Part shown: piece by piece, positions 32,985 to 45,671 of the stretch
How positions within the stretch are numbered: position 1 is the first letter of the stretch
Layout of the letters: every line of letters begins with the position of its first letter
Assembly (NCBI GenBank): GCA_015680905.1
Contig: CM027380.1
Coordinates: 34,712,001-34,776,000, forward strand
Length of the DNA stretch: 64,000 nt
Reading direction: 5' to 3'
DNA from: Coptis chinensis
Lineage: Eukaryota; Streptophyta; Magnoliopsida; Ranunculales; Ranunculaceae
The notes under the pieces: model-generated
What the model was told of the DNA's origin: nothing
The model's input: only the letters and a program-made list of their open reading frames with translations
Database searches by the model: none
Program-made: the position numbers and the translations under genes

Positions 32985-33735
32985 GAAATGTAGGGGCTAA
33001 GAAGCCTGGGTGCTCGAGTGAGCATGTTGCTCATGGAGAACATTTTCTCTAAGTTGAACCTAGAGTTGTAGGTCATCAACTAGTAAGAACTATAGAGGCT
33101 AAGGAGCTTATGAGCTCGAGTAAGCATGGTAGCTTAAGAAAGCATGGTGCTCGCGGAGAGCGTTCTCTCTGAGTTGAGCCTAGAGTTATAGGTCATCAAC
33201 TAGTAAGAACTGTAGAGGCTAAGAAGCCTATGAGCTCGAGTGAGCGTGGTAGCTTAAGAAAGCATGGTTCTCGCTAAGAGCGTTCTCTCTGAGTTGAGCC
33301 TAGAGTTGTAGGTCATTAACTAGTAAGAACTCTAGAGGCTATAAGAAGCCTATGAGCTCGAGTGAGTGTGGTAGCTTCAGAAAGCGTGGTGCTCGAGGAG
33401 AGCACTCTCTCTGAGTTAAGCCTAGAGTTGTAGGTCATCAACGAGTAAAAACTGTAGAGGCTAAGAAGCCTATGATCTCGAGTGAGCGTGGTAGCTTAAG
33501 AAAGTGTGGTGCTCGCGAAGAGCGTTCTCTCTGAGTTGAGCCTAGAGTTGTTGGCCATCAACTAGTAAAAACTGTAGAGACTAAGAAGCCTATGAGCTCA
33601 AGTAAGTGTGGTAGCTTAAGAAAGCATGGTGCTCACGGAGAGCGTTCTCTCTGAGTTGAGCCTAGAGTTGTAGGTCATAAACTAGTAAGAATTGTAGAGG
33701 CGAAGAAACCTATGAGTTTGAGTAAGCATGGTTGA
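32985..33735. repeat. Tandem array, ~120-bp unit, about six copies
   Basis: Each unit holds CCTAGAGTTGTAGGTCATCA, ACTAGTAAGAACTGTAGAGG, AAGCCTATGAGCTCGAGT and GAGCGTTCTCTCTGAGTTG. The landmark CCTAGAGTT starts near 33059, 33180, 33300, 33421, 33541 and 33661, a period of 120-121. It lies between integrase and the extra genes of T, i.e. in the 3' untranslated part of T. Confidence 0.93.
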
Positions 33736-33923
33736 GAACGTTTGAACTCATGAGAGTGTTTTTTGGTTCTCATACGCTGGTGGCTCTTTTAGAGCGAGCT
33801 CTGCTTCTGCTGGTGAACTTAAACGTAGCAGGTTGTAATGATATCCATAAGTAAAGTTTACATAGATTTGCAGTAAATAAGAGTATGGGTTCCACACATT
33901 ACACTTTTATTGATAAAATTTCT
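33736..33923 (-). other. Short noncoding stretch downstream of T integrase
   Basis: In minus it follows the integrase stop and includes AATAAA (33905-33911 region), a possible polyadenylation signal. Confidence 0.45.
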
Positions 33924-35094
33924 TTAACAATAAGTGTTGCAAGGACGTGGTAATGCTTTCCCCTCTTGGGTCTTGATCCAGTATGCTCCATTGCCGATGA
34001 CTTGTTCTACTATATAAGGGCCTTCCCATGTTGGTGCTAGTTTGGAGTCCTCTTGAGTCTTTTTCAGAACTAGGTCGCTAGGTTGAAAAGATCAAGGATT
34101 GACTCGCTTATTGTATGACTTCTTTAGTTTGATGATAAGCTGCCACTCTGATGGCTACTAGGTCGCGGCGTTCTTCAAGTAAGTCGACCTCTCTAGCGAG
34201 AATGGAGTCGTTCTGTCCTGATTTGACGATCTTGAACCGAGTCATTGTGACTGTTAGTTCAATAGGAATGATGGCCTCCGTGCCATAACATAGTGAAAAT
34301 GGTGACTTGCTTATACTAGAGCGAGTTGTAGTTCGGTGAACCCATAAGATGTTCTCCAACTAATTCGGCCATTGGCTTTTGTTCTTTTCAATCTTCTTCT
34401 TCAAATTTTTCAGAATTGCTTTGTTGTTGGCTTCTGCTTGGCCATTACTTTGGGCATACTGGGAAGTGGAAAATGCATGAACAATCTTCCACTTTGCCAG
34501 AAACTCCTTGATTGTTTTTCCCTTGAATTGGGAGCCATTGTCCATGACTAGTGTGTGGGGTAGACCAAATCTGGTGATGATGTGTGTCTAGATAAAGTTT
34601 CTGACGTGTGATTCTTTGACATGAGCTAAGGGGACCGCTTCCATCCGCTTAGTGAAGTAATCAGTTGCGGCCAAGACGAACCAAAAACCAGTGTTTTTTT
34701 GCCAGATGAATGGTCCCATTATATCTAAGCCCCACATGTGAAATGGCCAAGGGCTGGCGATGTTGATTAACTCACGAGCTGGCTGGATGATATTATGGCC
34801 AAAAGTCTAGCATTTGAGGCATTTCAGTATGTACTTCTTGGCGTCAACCTGCATTCGTGGCTAGAAATACCCTTGGGAGATCGTTTTGTGAGCCAAGGAG
34901 CGACCTCCAGCATGGTTCCCACATTCTCCCTCATAGATCTTTACAAAAATCAGCTGACCTTGTTCTGGGCTTATACACCTCAAATGAAGTCCGCTAGTAA
35001 ACTTTCTGAATAGTTTGTTATTGACCAGGCAGTATCGACGTGCCTGATATTGAACTTGTCTAGCTTTGGTACTGGTCTTCTGGGGTTGTACCAT
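33924..35094 (-). pseudogene. Integrase of T (Tat lineage)
   Basis: In minus order: zinc-binding His and Cys part (LRCISPEQGQLIFVKIYEGE...GNHAGGRSLAHK ... CLKC), GLDIMGPF with the first Asp, VMDNGSQF with the second, NGQAEANNKAI with the Glu, a helical KKKIEKNKSQW stretch, WVHRTTTRSSI, and a C-terminal GPYIVEQVIGNGAYWIKTQEG ending in PRPCNTYC at 33924. The DDE triad is present. Stops near 35020-35090, 34600, 34546 and 34360 break it. It is less decayed than D or C. Confidence 0.88.
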
Positions 35095-35453
35095 GTTGGA
35101 TGTACTCTATGATGGGCTGTATCCATGTTTGACTCATCTGAATGTCAGAGAGTAGACATAGGTCGTTGATTTCCAGGATGTGATCAGCTTGGTAAGCAGG
35201 TCAGTCAATTACTTTGATGAGTAATTGTCTAGGGGCGCAGTTCGGTGTCTGAGTAGCCAGATAGGCTAAACTGTGCACGTGGAGATTCTCATCACGCAAG
35301 AAGTGGTGTATGGTGGTTGTCTTAAAAAAAAAGAAGTAACTGATAAACAACTTGAAGGTATTTGGAAAGGTTACCTTCATGGGTAGTGTACTCTTTAGCA
35401 ATCTGGCGAACAACCAGTTGCAAGTCACTAATGACTTTTAGCTCCTTGACACC
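35095..35453 (-). pseudogene. RNase H, C-terminal half, of T
   Basis: In minus, after the D insertion, it reads GVKELKVISDLQLVVRQIAKEY then HHFLRDENLHVHSLAYLAT. These match the Tat RNase H ending (SDSQLVV..., ...RxEN..AD.LAxLA). The conserved Asp of ISD is present and the last Asp/His region is altered. It is cut at 35453 by D. Confidence 0.8.
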
Positions 35454-36903
35454 TGATAAGCACCCAAAAGTGTATTATGAAACCCTACTGAGACATATAA
35501 ATTTGGTTAATTATGTGTTTAATAATCATGAAATAAATATGTTTTCATACTTTTGTAGGTATTTGCAGTAAACATGGAAATATTGGTTAAACCTGCAATA
35601 AAGCACGAGGAACGGCGTATATATGAATTCTCCCAAATCCACACAGAAGCATCAAACTTCCAAAGCTCCTACCTCTTGAACTAGGACTCCGAATGCGACA
35701 AGAGAGCTGCTCAGACAATCAGGGCGATGAACTCTACGATAGGCGGGAAGTTAAAAAGCGCCCAAAATACCCGGACCGCCATCTGGATCTGCACATGGAC
35801 CCACTATCTATGGGGCCACAAGATTGGATGAGTCATCAATCATGGAGCATGTCAAGACAAAAATAACAAATTATTGGTGCAAAGTTGCCACCTTGCATGT
35901 AATAAATTAGATTAGGTGTTAATAGTGAAAAAAGGCAAGGTGTCACTTTGTTTTAATGTGGTGGATAAAAATGAATTAATGTGGTTTGATGATTCACGTG
36001 GGAGGAAATGAGATTTCTCTCAAATGGAGAAGAAATTAGACAAGGGGGGGGACACTCCATTTACTCCCTTGACTTATTTTCCTTACATGGCATTATTTTA
36101 GTTCCTTAGTGAAAAAATCATAAGTTAGTTTTAGTTTTGGTAAGAAGCTTGTAATAGTTTTAATGGAGGAAACACTTGTTTTCTTCTAGAAAATAAATAG
36201 AAGTGAGTTTGATTGTTTATCTTCTTCCTTTTTCTCTCTTTCTTTGTTTCTCTAGTTTAAATTCCTTGTCTCAAGGATCATGAGCTAACTTCCCATTTGG
36301 GGAGTTAATCCAACTCATGTGAGGGAAAAACAATTGTTGTTGGTTTGGTAGGTTTTTAGGAAGAACAACTAACTCTACATCCTATCTATCCCAAAATGAT
36401 AGTTGGTGTAGTGTCTAGTTAGGAATCAAGCAATGAGCTTAGAGATAAGTCATTGCTTGGTTTCACTTGCTAGCATGTATGAGCTCTTTAGTGAGCCATA
36501 CATGCTAGGGATCAAATCTTTTTTTTCCATTAGGGACTTGTCTATGAGTCTAGGAAGAATCAATAAACCTTTTCAAATCAACAATTAAAGGTTAGTTTCA
36601 CATGAGGAGGATTAACTCTCCACCTTTTTCTTAGTAATTTGTATTTTGTTTAAGTGCATGATTTCAAACTGTAATGTTTTTCTAAATGTTGTGTAGGAAA
36701 GAAAACCTAGCATTAGTATTACAACCTTACTCCTTAGTTCCCTTTATTGTAACAACCAATTTGTAGTTGTCCTAGACTTTAGGTTGGTTCGAATCCTTAT
36801 TCCAACTCTACGAAATCGAAGATCGTGAGTAAGGACCTTGAGTTGCTTTTCCATCAATTTAGAGAGTTCAAACCTCTAAGTAGTAGTAAAGAAGTATATA
36901 TCA
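35454..36903 (+). repeat. 5' LTR of element D
   Basis: 1450 bp, TGATAAGC to TATATATCA. It is near-identical to the 3' LTR apart from small indels and a few clustered differences (for example near 35770-35830), indicating a younger insertion than A by eye. Confidence 0.93.
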
Positions 36904-36905
36904 AA

Positions 36906-36921
36906 TGGCGCCGCTGCTGTT
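36906..36921 (+). other. Primer-binding site of element D
   Basis: TGGCGCCGCTGCTGTT begins two bases after the LTR. The first nine bases match the tRNA-Asp type site. Confidence 0.75.
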
Positions 36922-38206
36922 CTAAAGCCATAGGACTTGTGCTACAGATCGGAAGTTGCATCGAGGGGGAACCCCCATTCTCTTTCTTTCTTTCCTTTTC
37001 TTTCGTTCTTACGTTTTTGTTAATTTTTTCGGATTTTGTCTCGTAAACAACCTGTTCGCTCACGGATTTTACGTTCCACTTCCAGGTACCAAAAGTTAAG
37101 ACTGGGAAAGCTAATTGCGGGCGATTATAAGACTTCTGTAAAAATTTGAACTTATTCTGAATTACTTGACACGCGTGCGCGTGTGTAGAGTCGCGTGCGC
37201 AGGTGTGACCCGCGTTTGCGAGTCAAATTGCTTGTTTGCTGCCCCTGTTCAACCACCAGTATCTCCTGATCTACCTTGATCCATTTCCAGGCCTAAATAT
37301 CGGCCCTCGTGCACGAAAAAAATTCGATAATCCTTTGGGATTAATCGCGTCGACGAATTGAAACGTTTGTTTCAGTTCAAGGGCGGAAAAGCGGGGAGGC
37401 TCAGGTTCCAAAATTTCAGTATTATTGTAATTTTTTTTTATGTTTTTTTCTGCATGTATGCCATGTATATAGTATTAGGAAAAATTTATGGATTATTATT
37501 TAAGTTTTAGCCTAGAATTATGCATGAATCAAGTTATTACACGGTAAATATTTATATCACGATTTACGGACATGAATTGCATATTAATATATATTTACAT
37601 ATTAATGGTACTTTTTTTGCATGGGTATATGTCTTTCTTCATTATAAATGTTTCTTGTTACATGTTTAATATTTCTTTCATTATCATTACCGCGGTATTG
37701 TCTAATAAGTCGATTTTGTCAAGAAAGAGGAGAACATTCCAACGAGGGTTAAAATCTGAGTTGGGTAAGTTGTTTTCTAAACCCTATGGGGTAAAGGCGC
37801 TCTCTATATGATGACATCGCAATCTCAATGAGTATTGTCGAAATCGAATTATTATGCAATACAAGAGTAAATATTTTTAGTCTATGTATAATACCTTGCA
37901 TGTTTAGTTTTTTGTATTATTTATCTGCATTATGTATACTATATCCATGCTTATGTATTTAGATGCATTATGAGTGATTCAAATTTGCATTCTTGTTGAT
38001 ATCGTTTACGTAATATCGATTTTCAAATTAGCGTACATATCATTATTCTTGATGTATATTTGCCTATCATTATGGAAATATTTATCGATGACACAAGCTT
38101 GCCTATTCGTATGAGTAGAGTATCTTCACATACTACTGCACCTAGTATTGTATGAGTAGATCGTATTTGCATGTTTGTATTTTCACCCTTGCATAAATCT
38201 TAAAAA

Positions 38207-38237
<31 letters not shown>

Positions 38238-38538
38238 TAAATAAATTAAATTAAAATTAATACCGCCTTTGCATAAATTTTAATTCCATAAATCTTAATC
38301 ATATTCCGATGGTGTCTAGGAAACTTGAAAGATTGAGGTTACTTAATTAGAACCGTGCTTGCACGGAAAGCCTCCCTCATATCTCTCTTGTGACCTGGCT
38401 GTTGGTTTATGCACACGTATTCCTAGCTTCACTGCTACTTTAGCAGGCATATGTTGTTAAACTCTAATGCTTAAGATAATAATAAAATTCGAGTCCTACT
38501 AAATTCCTTCTGTAAGTTAGATCTAATTTTATGCTTGC
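36922..38538 (+). other. 5' leader of element D
   Basis: No gene. It is long (1.6 kb), with a short GC-rich cluster (37172-37225: ACGCGTGCGCGTGTG, CGCGTGCGCAGG, ACCCGCGTTTGCGAG) that is the probable counterpart of the arrays in A and B, and an A-rich tract (38205-38265). Confidence 0.65.
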
Positions 38539-40045
38539 ATGAGATTAAGGTCTGGTTCCACTAAAGAAATTAAGCATACCTATCGTCGAAAAACATACGA
38601 TATGCAATTGCGTAAGCTCTCACCTAAAAATTGTTCTTCTTCTGCTAATTACCTTCATCACAATCCTTCGTCGCCATCAACTTCTGTCATTATGGCCGAC
38701 GATCCTCCACCAGAGAGAAGCCCTCTCGGACTTCTATCTTGAATTACGGGAAGGACCTTCTTCTGCATCAAACTTGAGGACATTGTCGGTGATTTTCAGA
38801 TCCCCACCAAGCGTTTTCAGTTTATTACCTATATATCATGGTTTGGAGCACGAAAAACCTTACAATCATCTTCGTAGGCTTCAACAAGTGGCAACAACAT
38901 TTCACCATCCAGCAATCTCTAAGGAATAACTCTTGCTTAGACTGTTTCCATTCACTTTAGTGGAAAAAGCATCAATCTGGTTGGCAGGACAACAGCCACA
39001 GTCCATAGACACATGGAATAAACTAGTTCAAGCTTTCATGCTTCAATTTTACACTCAAAAGAAAACAACTGAAATGCTTCAGAAAATTCAGTTCTTCCGT
39101 CAAAATCCTCATGAATCCTTTACGGAAGCATGGAGTCGTTTTACTGATCTTCTGTTAGAATGTCCTCACCACCAACTAGACAAAGTTGTCCTTGTTCGTT
39201 CATCTTTCTTTAATGGTCTTTCGATCATCAAAAAGAAACTCTTGATATAATGAGCGGAGGTTGCTTCATGGACAAAGGAGCTCTTGAAGCTTATACTTTT
39301 CTTGAAAAACAAGCGAAAAAAGGTACACCTGGGGGGGTAAACGAGTCGTCTAGATCATCAAAAGGATCATATGTTACAAAAGCCACATCTATTTTTGAGG
39401 TAAAACCGATCGAAATAAAAATTTGATAGAATACCTAACTAAAAAGTAGATGCCCTTGCGGTTCAAGTAAGCGATCAACTACCAAAACCGGTCATGAGCG
39501 TTGACACCGTTCCTTGTGTCTTTTGTCTTAGTCGACCATCGATGCATATTGTCCCTTGTTATATGCTTCCCCTACTCAACAATCGGAGGAGGCATGTGCA
39601 TTCAACATTCCCAATGCACCGTGGAGACAACATCCGAATTTCGGTTGGCGCCAAAATAACCAACAAATGGGGGCTCCTCCGGGTTTGGCTAATCCGCATT
39701 GTCGCCTACCAACAATTTTATTCCATACCGCCAAGGAAATAATCAACAATACCAACAAGGTCAATTTCAAAATAATTCCAATGCAAACTATCAAACCAAC
39801 CGCAGCCTTGTTCCAGCTAATCTAGATCCCAACTATAATCAACAACTTCTCAGCAATAATCGTGAACTACTACCTGTTGCACAACCTGCGCAACCCGTTT
39901 CAGATAGGACAAATGAGACTTTCTTAGCTTACATGAACCAACAATCTCAAATTTTAACGTCTATCCAACAATCACTTCAGCAATTGGCGCAAGAAAAGAG
40001 TCAGAAAGGCGTGTTTCCTACCACAAAGCGGTTCAAACCCTAAAA
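38539..40045 (+). pseudogene. gag of element D
   Basis: It starts MRLRSGSTKEIKHTYRR, matching the conserved MRLRSG start of A and B, and breaks at 38742. The capsid segment (38933-39250) has FPFTLVEKASIWLAGQQ and FFRQNPHESFTEAWSRFTDLLLECPHH. The zinc knuckle region near 39510-39560 reads CVFCLSRPSMHIVPC, out of register after the first CX2C. A Gln/Asn-rich tail (39699-40043) follows. Several single-base shifts are present. Confidence 0.87.
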
Positions 40046-41280
40046 CCAGCAAACCACGACCTTTGAACTCACCAATGCCCCTGGTACAAGCACCCCCAAC
40101 CAAGGTGAGGTGCATGCAATCACTACTCTACGATCTGGAAAAACTGTAGACAATCAAATACATATGCCAGATGATCAACCAAAGGAAAATGAGGGTTCCA
40201 AGGAATCTATTTCTAATAATGAACCTACGGAAGATTCCCGGATTCAACAAAGTCAACACCTCGAATGTAGGAAACAAGCAAGTAGACCCCTTTGCCAAAT
40301 TCGCCCTAAAGGCGCGTTTCCTACACGGCGGCAAAGAATAAACGATGAGAATTTTCTTTGAAATTAGAGACTTTTCAAAATTTAACAATCAACTTACCTT
40401 TTTCGATGCCTTAAAACTATTACCAAAACATGCAAAATTTCTGAAAGATATGTGCACCACAAAAGGAGAACTAATGTTCCTCAACAAAGCGTTCCTCATT
40501 TGAGCAGTTTCCCTCCATCACCGAACACAATGGTATAGTAAAATACAAGGACCACGGTAGACCAGCGGTTCCATGCACCTTAGGTGACAAATACCGCGGC
40601 TCTTGCACTACTAGACCTAGGAGCTAGTGTGAACTTACTTCCATATTATTTATTTAAACAACTAGGTCTTCATGAGCTCAAACCTACCACCATGACTCTA
40701 CGGTTAGCCGATCGTTCCATAAAGTATCCAAAAGGAATTGTGGAAAACGTCCTTGTAAAAGTCAAGATTTCTTCTATCCTGTAGACTTTGTTATTTTGGA
40801 TCTGAAGTTGCATGTGATTCCATTCCTATCATCTTAGGGCGTTAGTTTCCTCGCCACTTTGCTAATGCTCTTATTAATTGTAGAGATGGTTCCATGACCA
40901 TGTCGCCGGAAATCTTTTCGGTCGAGGTGAATGTGTTCAAGTTGATGAAACAACTTCGAGCGACATTGATGGTAAAGGTCAGCGGGGTTGACAACATTCA
41001 TAAAGAGTATTTCACAAACTCTTTTCACGAAGATGAAGTGTACCAATTTCTTTCCTTTAGCGAATCTGAGTTTGAGGGCGATGATTATACACAAGAAGTA
41101 AATGAGTTATTAGAGTCGATTACCATTATTTGACCCTACAGCGGTGATGTCAAGTAACTTGGATGATCATCAATCTTTTACTACATGGATGATGACCTTC
41201 CTCAAGAATCTTTAATACCCACTCAGCCCACCCCTGAATTAAAACCTCTTCCGCCGAATTAAAATAAATACGACTTGATG
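40046..41280 (+). pseudogene. Protease region of element D
   Basis: The block at 40584-40784 reads LLDLGASVNLLPYY and LADRSIKYPKGIVENVLVKV. The ILGR signature follows in shifted frame (near 40828-40850), then SVEVNVFKLMKQ and an acidic spacer (FSESEFEGDDYTQEVNELLES). It matches A 16600-17200. Confidence 0.85.
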
Positions 41281-42300
41281 CGATGGTGCGTCACCCGGTT
41301 ATTATTTCTTCACAATTGGTGGCGATCGGGGAAGCTCGTTTAATTAATGTCATTCAACAACATCGTTTACGCTATTGGATGGTCTCTCGATGACATTAAA
41401 GGCATTGAACCTAATGTGTGCACCCATCGCATACACTTGGAAGAAAATGCTAAGACATCGGCGTGAACCACATTGTCGCCTAAACCCTACCATGAAAGAT
41501 GTGGTCGAGAGGAAGTGTTAAAATTACTAGATGGCGGGCATTATTTACCCTATCTCTGATAGTGTTTGGGTGAGTCCTGTACATGTAGTTCCAAAGAAAT
41601 CTGGCATTACAGTTGTGCGAAATGATAAAGATGAATGCATTTCCGCTCGTATCCTAGTAAAATGGTGAATATGCATTGACTATCGCAAACTTAATGCCGT
41701 CACTCGTAAGGATCACTTTCCACTTCCATTCATCGATCGGATGCTTTCGAGCGTTTAGCGGTCATGCCTATTACTTTATTTTCTTGATGGTTATTCAGGT
41801 TATTTTCGGATAGTCATAGACCCTGGCGATCAAGAAAAGACAGCGTTCACTGTCCATTTGGTACATTTGCATATAGGCGAATGCCTTTCGGCCTTGCAAT
41901 GCACAGTACTTTCAATCTTTGCATGCTTCATATTTTTCAGTGATATGGTTGAGCGGTTTATGGAAGTATTCATGGGCGACTTCTCAATTTATGGAGATTC
42001 TTTTCGATAGTCTGTCTATCAAATCTTGAAAAGGTCTTTACCGTTGTGAAGAGAAAAACCTTGTTCTTAATTGGGAAAAATGCCATTTCATGGTTACTAA
42101 AGGAATAGTTTTAGGACACATCGTTTCAAAGGGCCGGAATCGAAGTCGACAAAGCTAAGATAGAAAAATTGCTTCACTTCCTATACCAAAAACAGTTCGA
42201 GACATTGCGCATTCTTAGGACCTTGAGGTTTCTATAGGAGATTTATTCAAGATTTCTCAAAGGTTGCTAGACCTTTAACCAATCTCTGCTTAAAGATGTC
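41281..42300 (+). pseudogene. Reverse transcriptase of element D
   Basis: Homology is clear at the DNA level (ATGTAGTTCCAAAGAAATCTGG; TGGTTATTCAGGTTATTTTCGG; AGGCGAATGCCTTTCGGCCTTGC), but no long frame remains. The catalytic pair reads ATG GGC GAC (41972-41980), i.e. MGD in place of MDD, which may be real or a base-call error. Frequent CG-containing changes are discussed in the findings. Confidence 0.82.
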
Positions 42301-43000
42301 ATTTTTATTTCAGTTTCAGGTTGCAAACAAGCCTTTGAGATATTAAAACCGCATTAACTACGCTCCCATAATTCAACCACGATTGGTCTAAACCTTTTGA
42401 ATTAATGTGTGGCCGCGGCGACTATGCTATAGGAGCTGTACTAGAACAAAGCCGAGAAGATAAGCCGGTTGTCATTTACTATGCGAGTAAAACCCTTAAT
42501 GAAGCTCAGCGTAACTATACCACCACCGAGAGAAAAGTTTTTCGCCGTTGTATATCGTTGGATAAGTTTCGATCCTTACCTAATGGGTTCTCAACTATTG
42601 TTTACTGACCATGACCATGCGGCGCCGTTATCTATTAGCGAAAAAAAGATGCAAAACAAAGGTTGATCCGATGGATTCTCCTTTTGCAAGAGTTTACTCT
42701 CGAAATTAGAGATAAAAAGGTAAGCGAAAATGTGGTTGCGGACCATTTATCAAGACTTGTCGGTGATGTTGATCGCGATGCGAACCTATCTGTGATTCCT
42801 TTCGGATGAACACTTGTATTCTATTACCGTCCCCTTGGTGCGCCGACATAGTAAATTACTTAGTTACGAGGAAGTCCCTTTATCTTGGTCTCGTAATGAC
42901 CGGAAAAAGTTTTTATCCACTTTGTGAAATTCTATTTCTGGGATGATCCCTACCTCTTCAAGTATTGTTCGGACCAACTAATCCGCCGTTGCATTCCGGT
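42301..43000 (+). pseudogene. RNase H of element D
   Basis: It has ELMCGRGDYAIGAVLEQ (the first Asp expected after C is not readable as such), [18 protein letters not shown], then a shifted HAA segment and [18 protein letters not shown] in another frame. It matches A 18420-19040. Confidence 0.8.
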
Positions 43001-44103
43001 AGGAACACAGCGATGTGTTATCCTTCTGCCATGAACAATCTTGTGGTGGTCATTTTAGTGGTAAGAAAACTGCGGCCAAGGTTCTACAATGTGGTTTTAT
43101 TGGCCAACTTTGTTTAGAGATGCACATGAGCATTGCAAAGCATGCAATGTCGCTGCCGGCCGGATTTAGGTCGCATTACTCAGCCGCAATATGATGCCCT
43201 TAAATCCCATTCTAATTGTGGAAATCTTTGATGTATGGGGCATCGACTTCATGGGTCCATTTCAAATTCTCATGGCTTCCTATACATACTTATAGTAGTT
43301 GACTATGTGTCAAAATGGATTGAGGCATTGGCATGTCGTGCTAACGATCATAAAGCGGTCGTTTTGTTAAGTAAAAGAAAATATTTTTCTCGATTTGGTG
43401 TTCCAAAGCTATATAATTAGTGGCGGGGGAAAACATTTCTGCAATAAAAATTTTTGAATCATTAGTAAAGAAATATGGAGTCCGCACAAAGTGGCAACTC
43501 CGTATCATCCTCAAACCGATTGGTCAAGTAGAAGTCTCTGTCGAGAAATCAAATCCATTTTGGAAAAAGCTGTCAATCCATCTAGGAAAGACTGGTCTCT
43601 ACGATTATCGATGCCTTGTGGGCATCTGAGCGACTTTTAAGACACCTATAGGGATGTCTCCATATCGCCTTGTTTTTTGGAAAACCTTGTCATCTGCGGT
43701 TGAACTTGAGCACCGTGCTCTATGGGCCATCAAAAGCCTCAATTATAACACTAGCGTGGCGGTGAAAAGAAAATTGCGGTTAAATGAGCTTGAGGAAATT
43801 GATTGATGCCTATGATCTCTCGAAATCCTATAAAGCCAACATGAAAAGAGTGCATGACAAGCACATATTGAGAAAAAGAGTTCAAAGTCGGTCAAAAAGT
43901 TTTGATGTACAACTCAAGATTACACATTTTTCGGGAAAATTAAAAACTTCGATGGTGCGGTCCTTTCCTTTGTCTCTTTGTCACCTTATGGGGCTATCTC
44001 TGTGAAAAGCGTAAATGATGGTAGCGAATTTCAAGTAAATGGCGGTAGCCTTAAACATTATCATGAGTTAAGCTCTCCGGATGTCGAAGAGACTTTTCAA
44101 TGA
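43001..44103 (+). pseudogene. Integrase of element D
   Basis: Pieces readable: the CKACN zinc part, ATTCTAATTGTGGAAATCTTTGATGTATGG region, a GHRLHGS frame-shifted version of [32 protein letters not shown], a GGG.HF segment, and QTDWSS-type QPI GQVEVS. The C-terminal basic part is at 43784-44005. None of the three catalytic residues lies in one common frame. Confidence 0.82.
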
Positions 44104-44613
44104 TCTAGTCTACGGACTAATAGATTATTTGGTGTACTTCTTTCCATGTATTTAAGCGGGGGAAAAAAAATGCCATTAGGGTAGCCAGGGCCCTCTTCTA
44201 TTTTCTTTTCTAAAATCCCTAGAGTGTGTGGTTGCAAAGCGCGGAACCTTAGTCCACAAAACTCTACTTTGGGCCCGAGTATAAATGTCTTACGATGTCG
44301 AGCAAAGCGTGCATCCTGGAAAACAATGGGTACCAAAATTTCAAATCCTTCTTTTTCTTCCCTTTTCTATTCTCTTCCTCATGAACTCCAACTCATCATT
44401 TGGTGTAAATCTCACCCATCTCGAATTGGTAATGGTGCGTAGTACTTTTGCTCAGCGGCGTCGCGAAAAGGATGGGGTGGTGTATGGCTATCAAACTCCT
44501 TTACGTCGGGTCTTGATCTTCTATCGAGATGAGCGGTATAAGGTATATTATTATCGACACCATTTCGGTGGGGATAAACTTCGTCGTCGTCGTCGTTATT
44601 CCCCGGGTTGGGA

Positions 44614-44795
44614 ATCGTCTTGAGGATCGGCGTTAAAGACTCACATTCGTCTTGAGGATCGGCGTTAAAAGATCGTCTTGAGGATCGGCGTTAAAGACTC
44701 ACAATCGTCTTGAGGATCGGCGTTAAAAGACTCACATTCGTCTTGAGGATCGGCGTTAAAAGACTCACATTCGTCTTGAGGATCGACATAAATAT
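44614..44795. repeat. Minisatellite, ~33-bp unit, six copies (one short)
   Basis: Unit TCGTCTTGAGGATCGGCGTT plus AAAAGACTCACAT. Copies start near 44615, 44649 (short), 44675, 44705, 44738 and 44771. It lies 0.5 kb after integrase of D. In minus it encodes an in-frame ADPQDECESFN repeat, which I regard as incidental. Confidence 0.9.
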
Positions 44796-45671
44796 ACTCA
44801 ACATGTATATACTTTTTTTTATTAGCACCCGGCATGGTGCCCAAAAAGTCGTGATATGCACCATCGGACATTTCCTAGTTCGTGCGGGCAATGGATTCCA
44901 CCGAGGCCAACCCGATCAGTTTTCTATGTGACTTTTTTGAGGCGGTTTGAGGCTATACCATATGTACTAAGGGTAATATTATTATTAGACCATTGCACAT
45001 TGGTGGGGGATGAGTACCGAATCACGAACCCTAGGCCCCAAAACATAAAGGATAAGCCCGGTCGGGTTTGGATTGGGTTAAGCCGAGCCGACATGAAAGT
45101 TGCGAGTTAAAATTTGTTTTGATGTGTTGTTTTATTTGGACTTCGGTGTTGTTGACGCGTTCTTCTCGACTTGTACATTTGTATATAAAAGTGTAAATAA
45201 ATAAAACCAAAAAAATGTTTAAAAAAAAAAAAAAAAAAAAATTGTTTGAATGTGATTTTTTTTCATATTCTAGTGGATGGCAATTTTAATGCCGATCGTT
45301 TTGATATCTCATCCGTTCAATTTGGGTTGAAGCGAATCGAATTTCCCGTTTGAAATTTGAACATTTCGGGACATAAAGGGAATTTCTGTTATTCATTTGG
45401 GCTTGGGCCAAAATTTTGACCCGACCAAAAAAAAAAATCGAATTACAAAGCCCATCGCGGCGAGGCACCCAGCGTCCACCCTCTCATTTCTTCTTCCACA
45501 AAAATCGGATCTTGGTCCCCAGTCCCCACATCACTTTCTTGGCTAGGCGGCAGGTGTGAATTCGACCAGCGCCGCGCGAACAAAATCCACCAAACTCACC
45601 CCCTTCCTCCGGCACCATCTCCTCCACCTCCTCTTGCTATTTGCACCCTCAAAAGATCATCTACACGCGCT
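44796..45671 (+). other. Spacer before extra ORF a of element D
   Basis: No gene recognised. It has a TATA-like GTATATAAAAG at 45181-45190 followed by AATAAATAAAA, then a 21-base A run (45221-45241) and a C/T-rich leader to the ATG at 45672. It corresponds in place to 20241-21265 of A. Confidence 0.55.

Noticed and set aside
35454-36903. D LTR as a host gene promoter or UTR (plant-like leader, TTTCTCTCTTTC)
   Set aside because: It is duplicated at 51962-53388, with a primer site and PPT inside the pair, so it is an LTR.
44614-44795. 33-bp direct repeats resembling a CRISPR array
   Set aside because: Copies abut with no unique spacers, and the context is a plant retrotransposon; it is a minisatellite.
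44665-44871. Minus-strand ORF with repeated ADPQDECESFN
   Set aside because: The repeat unit is a multiple of three, so any frame without stops gives a repetitive peptide; there is no homologue elsewhere in the window.
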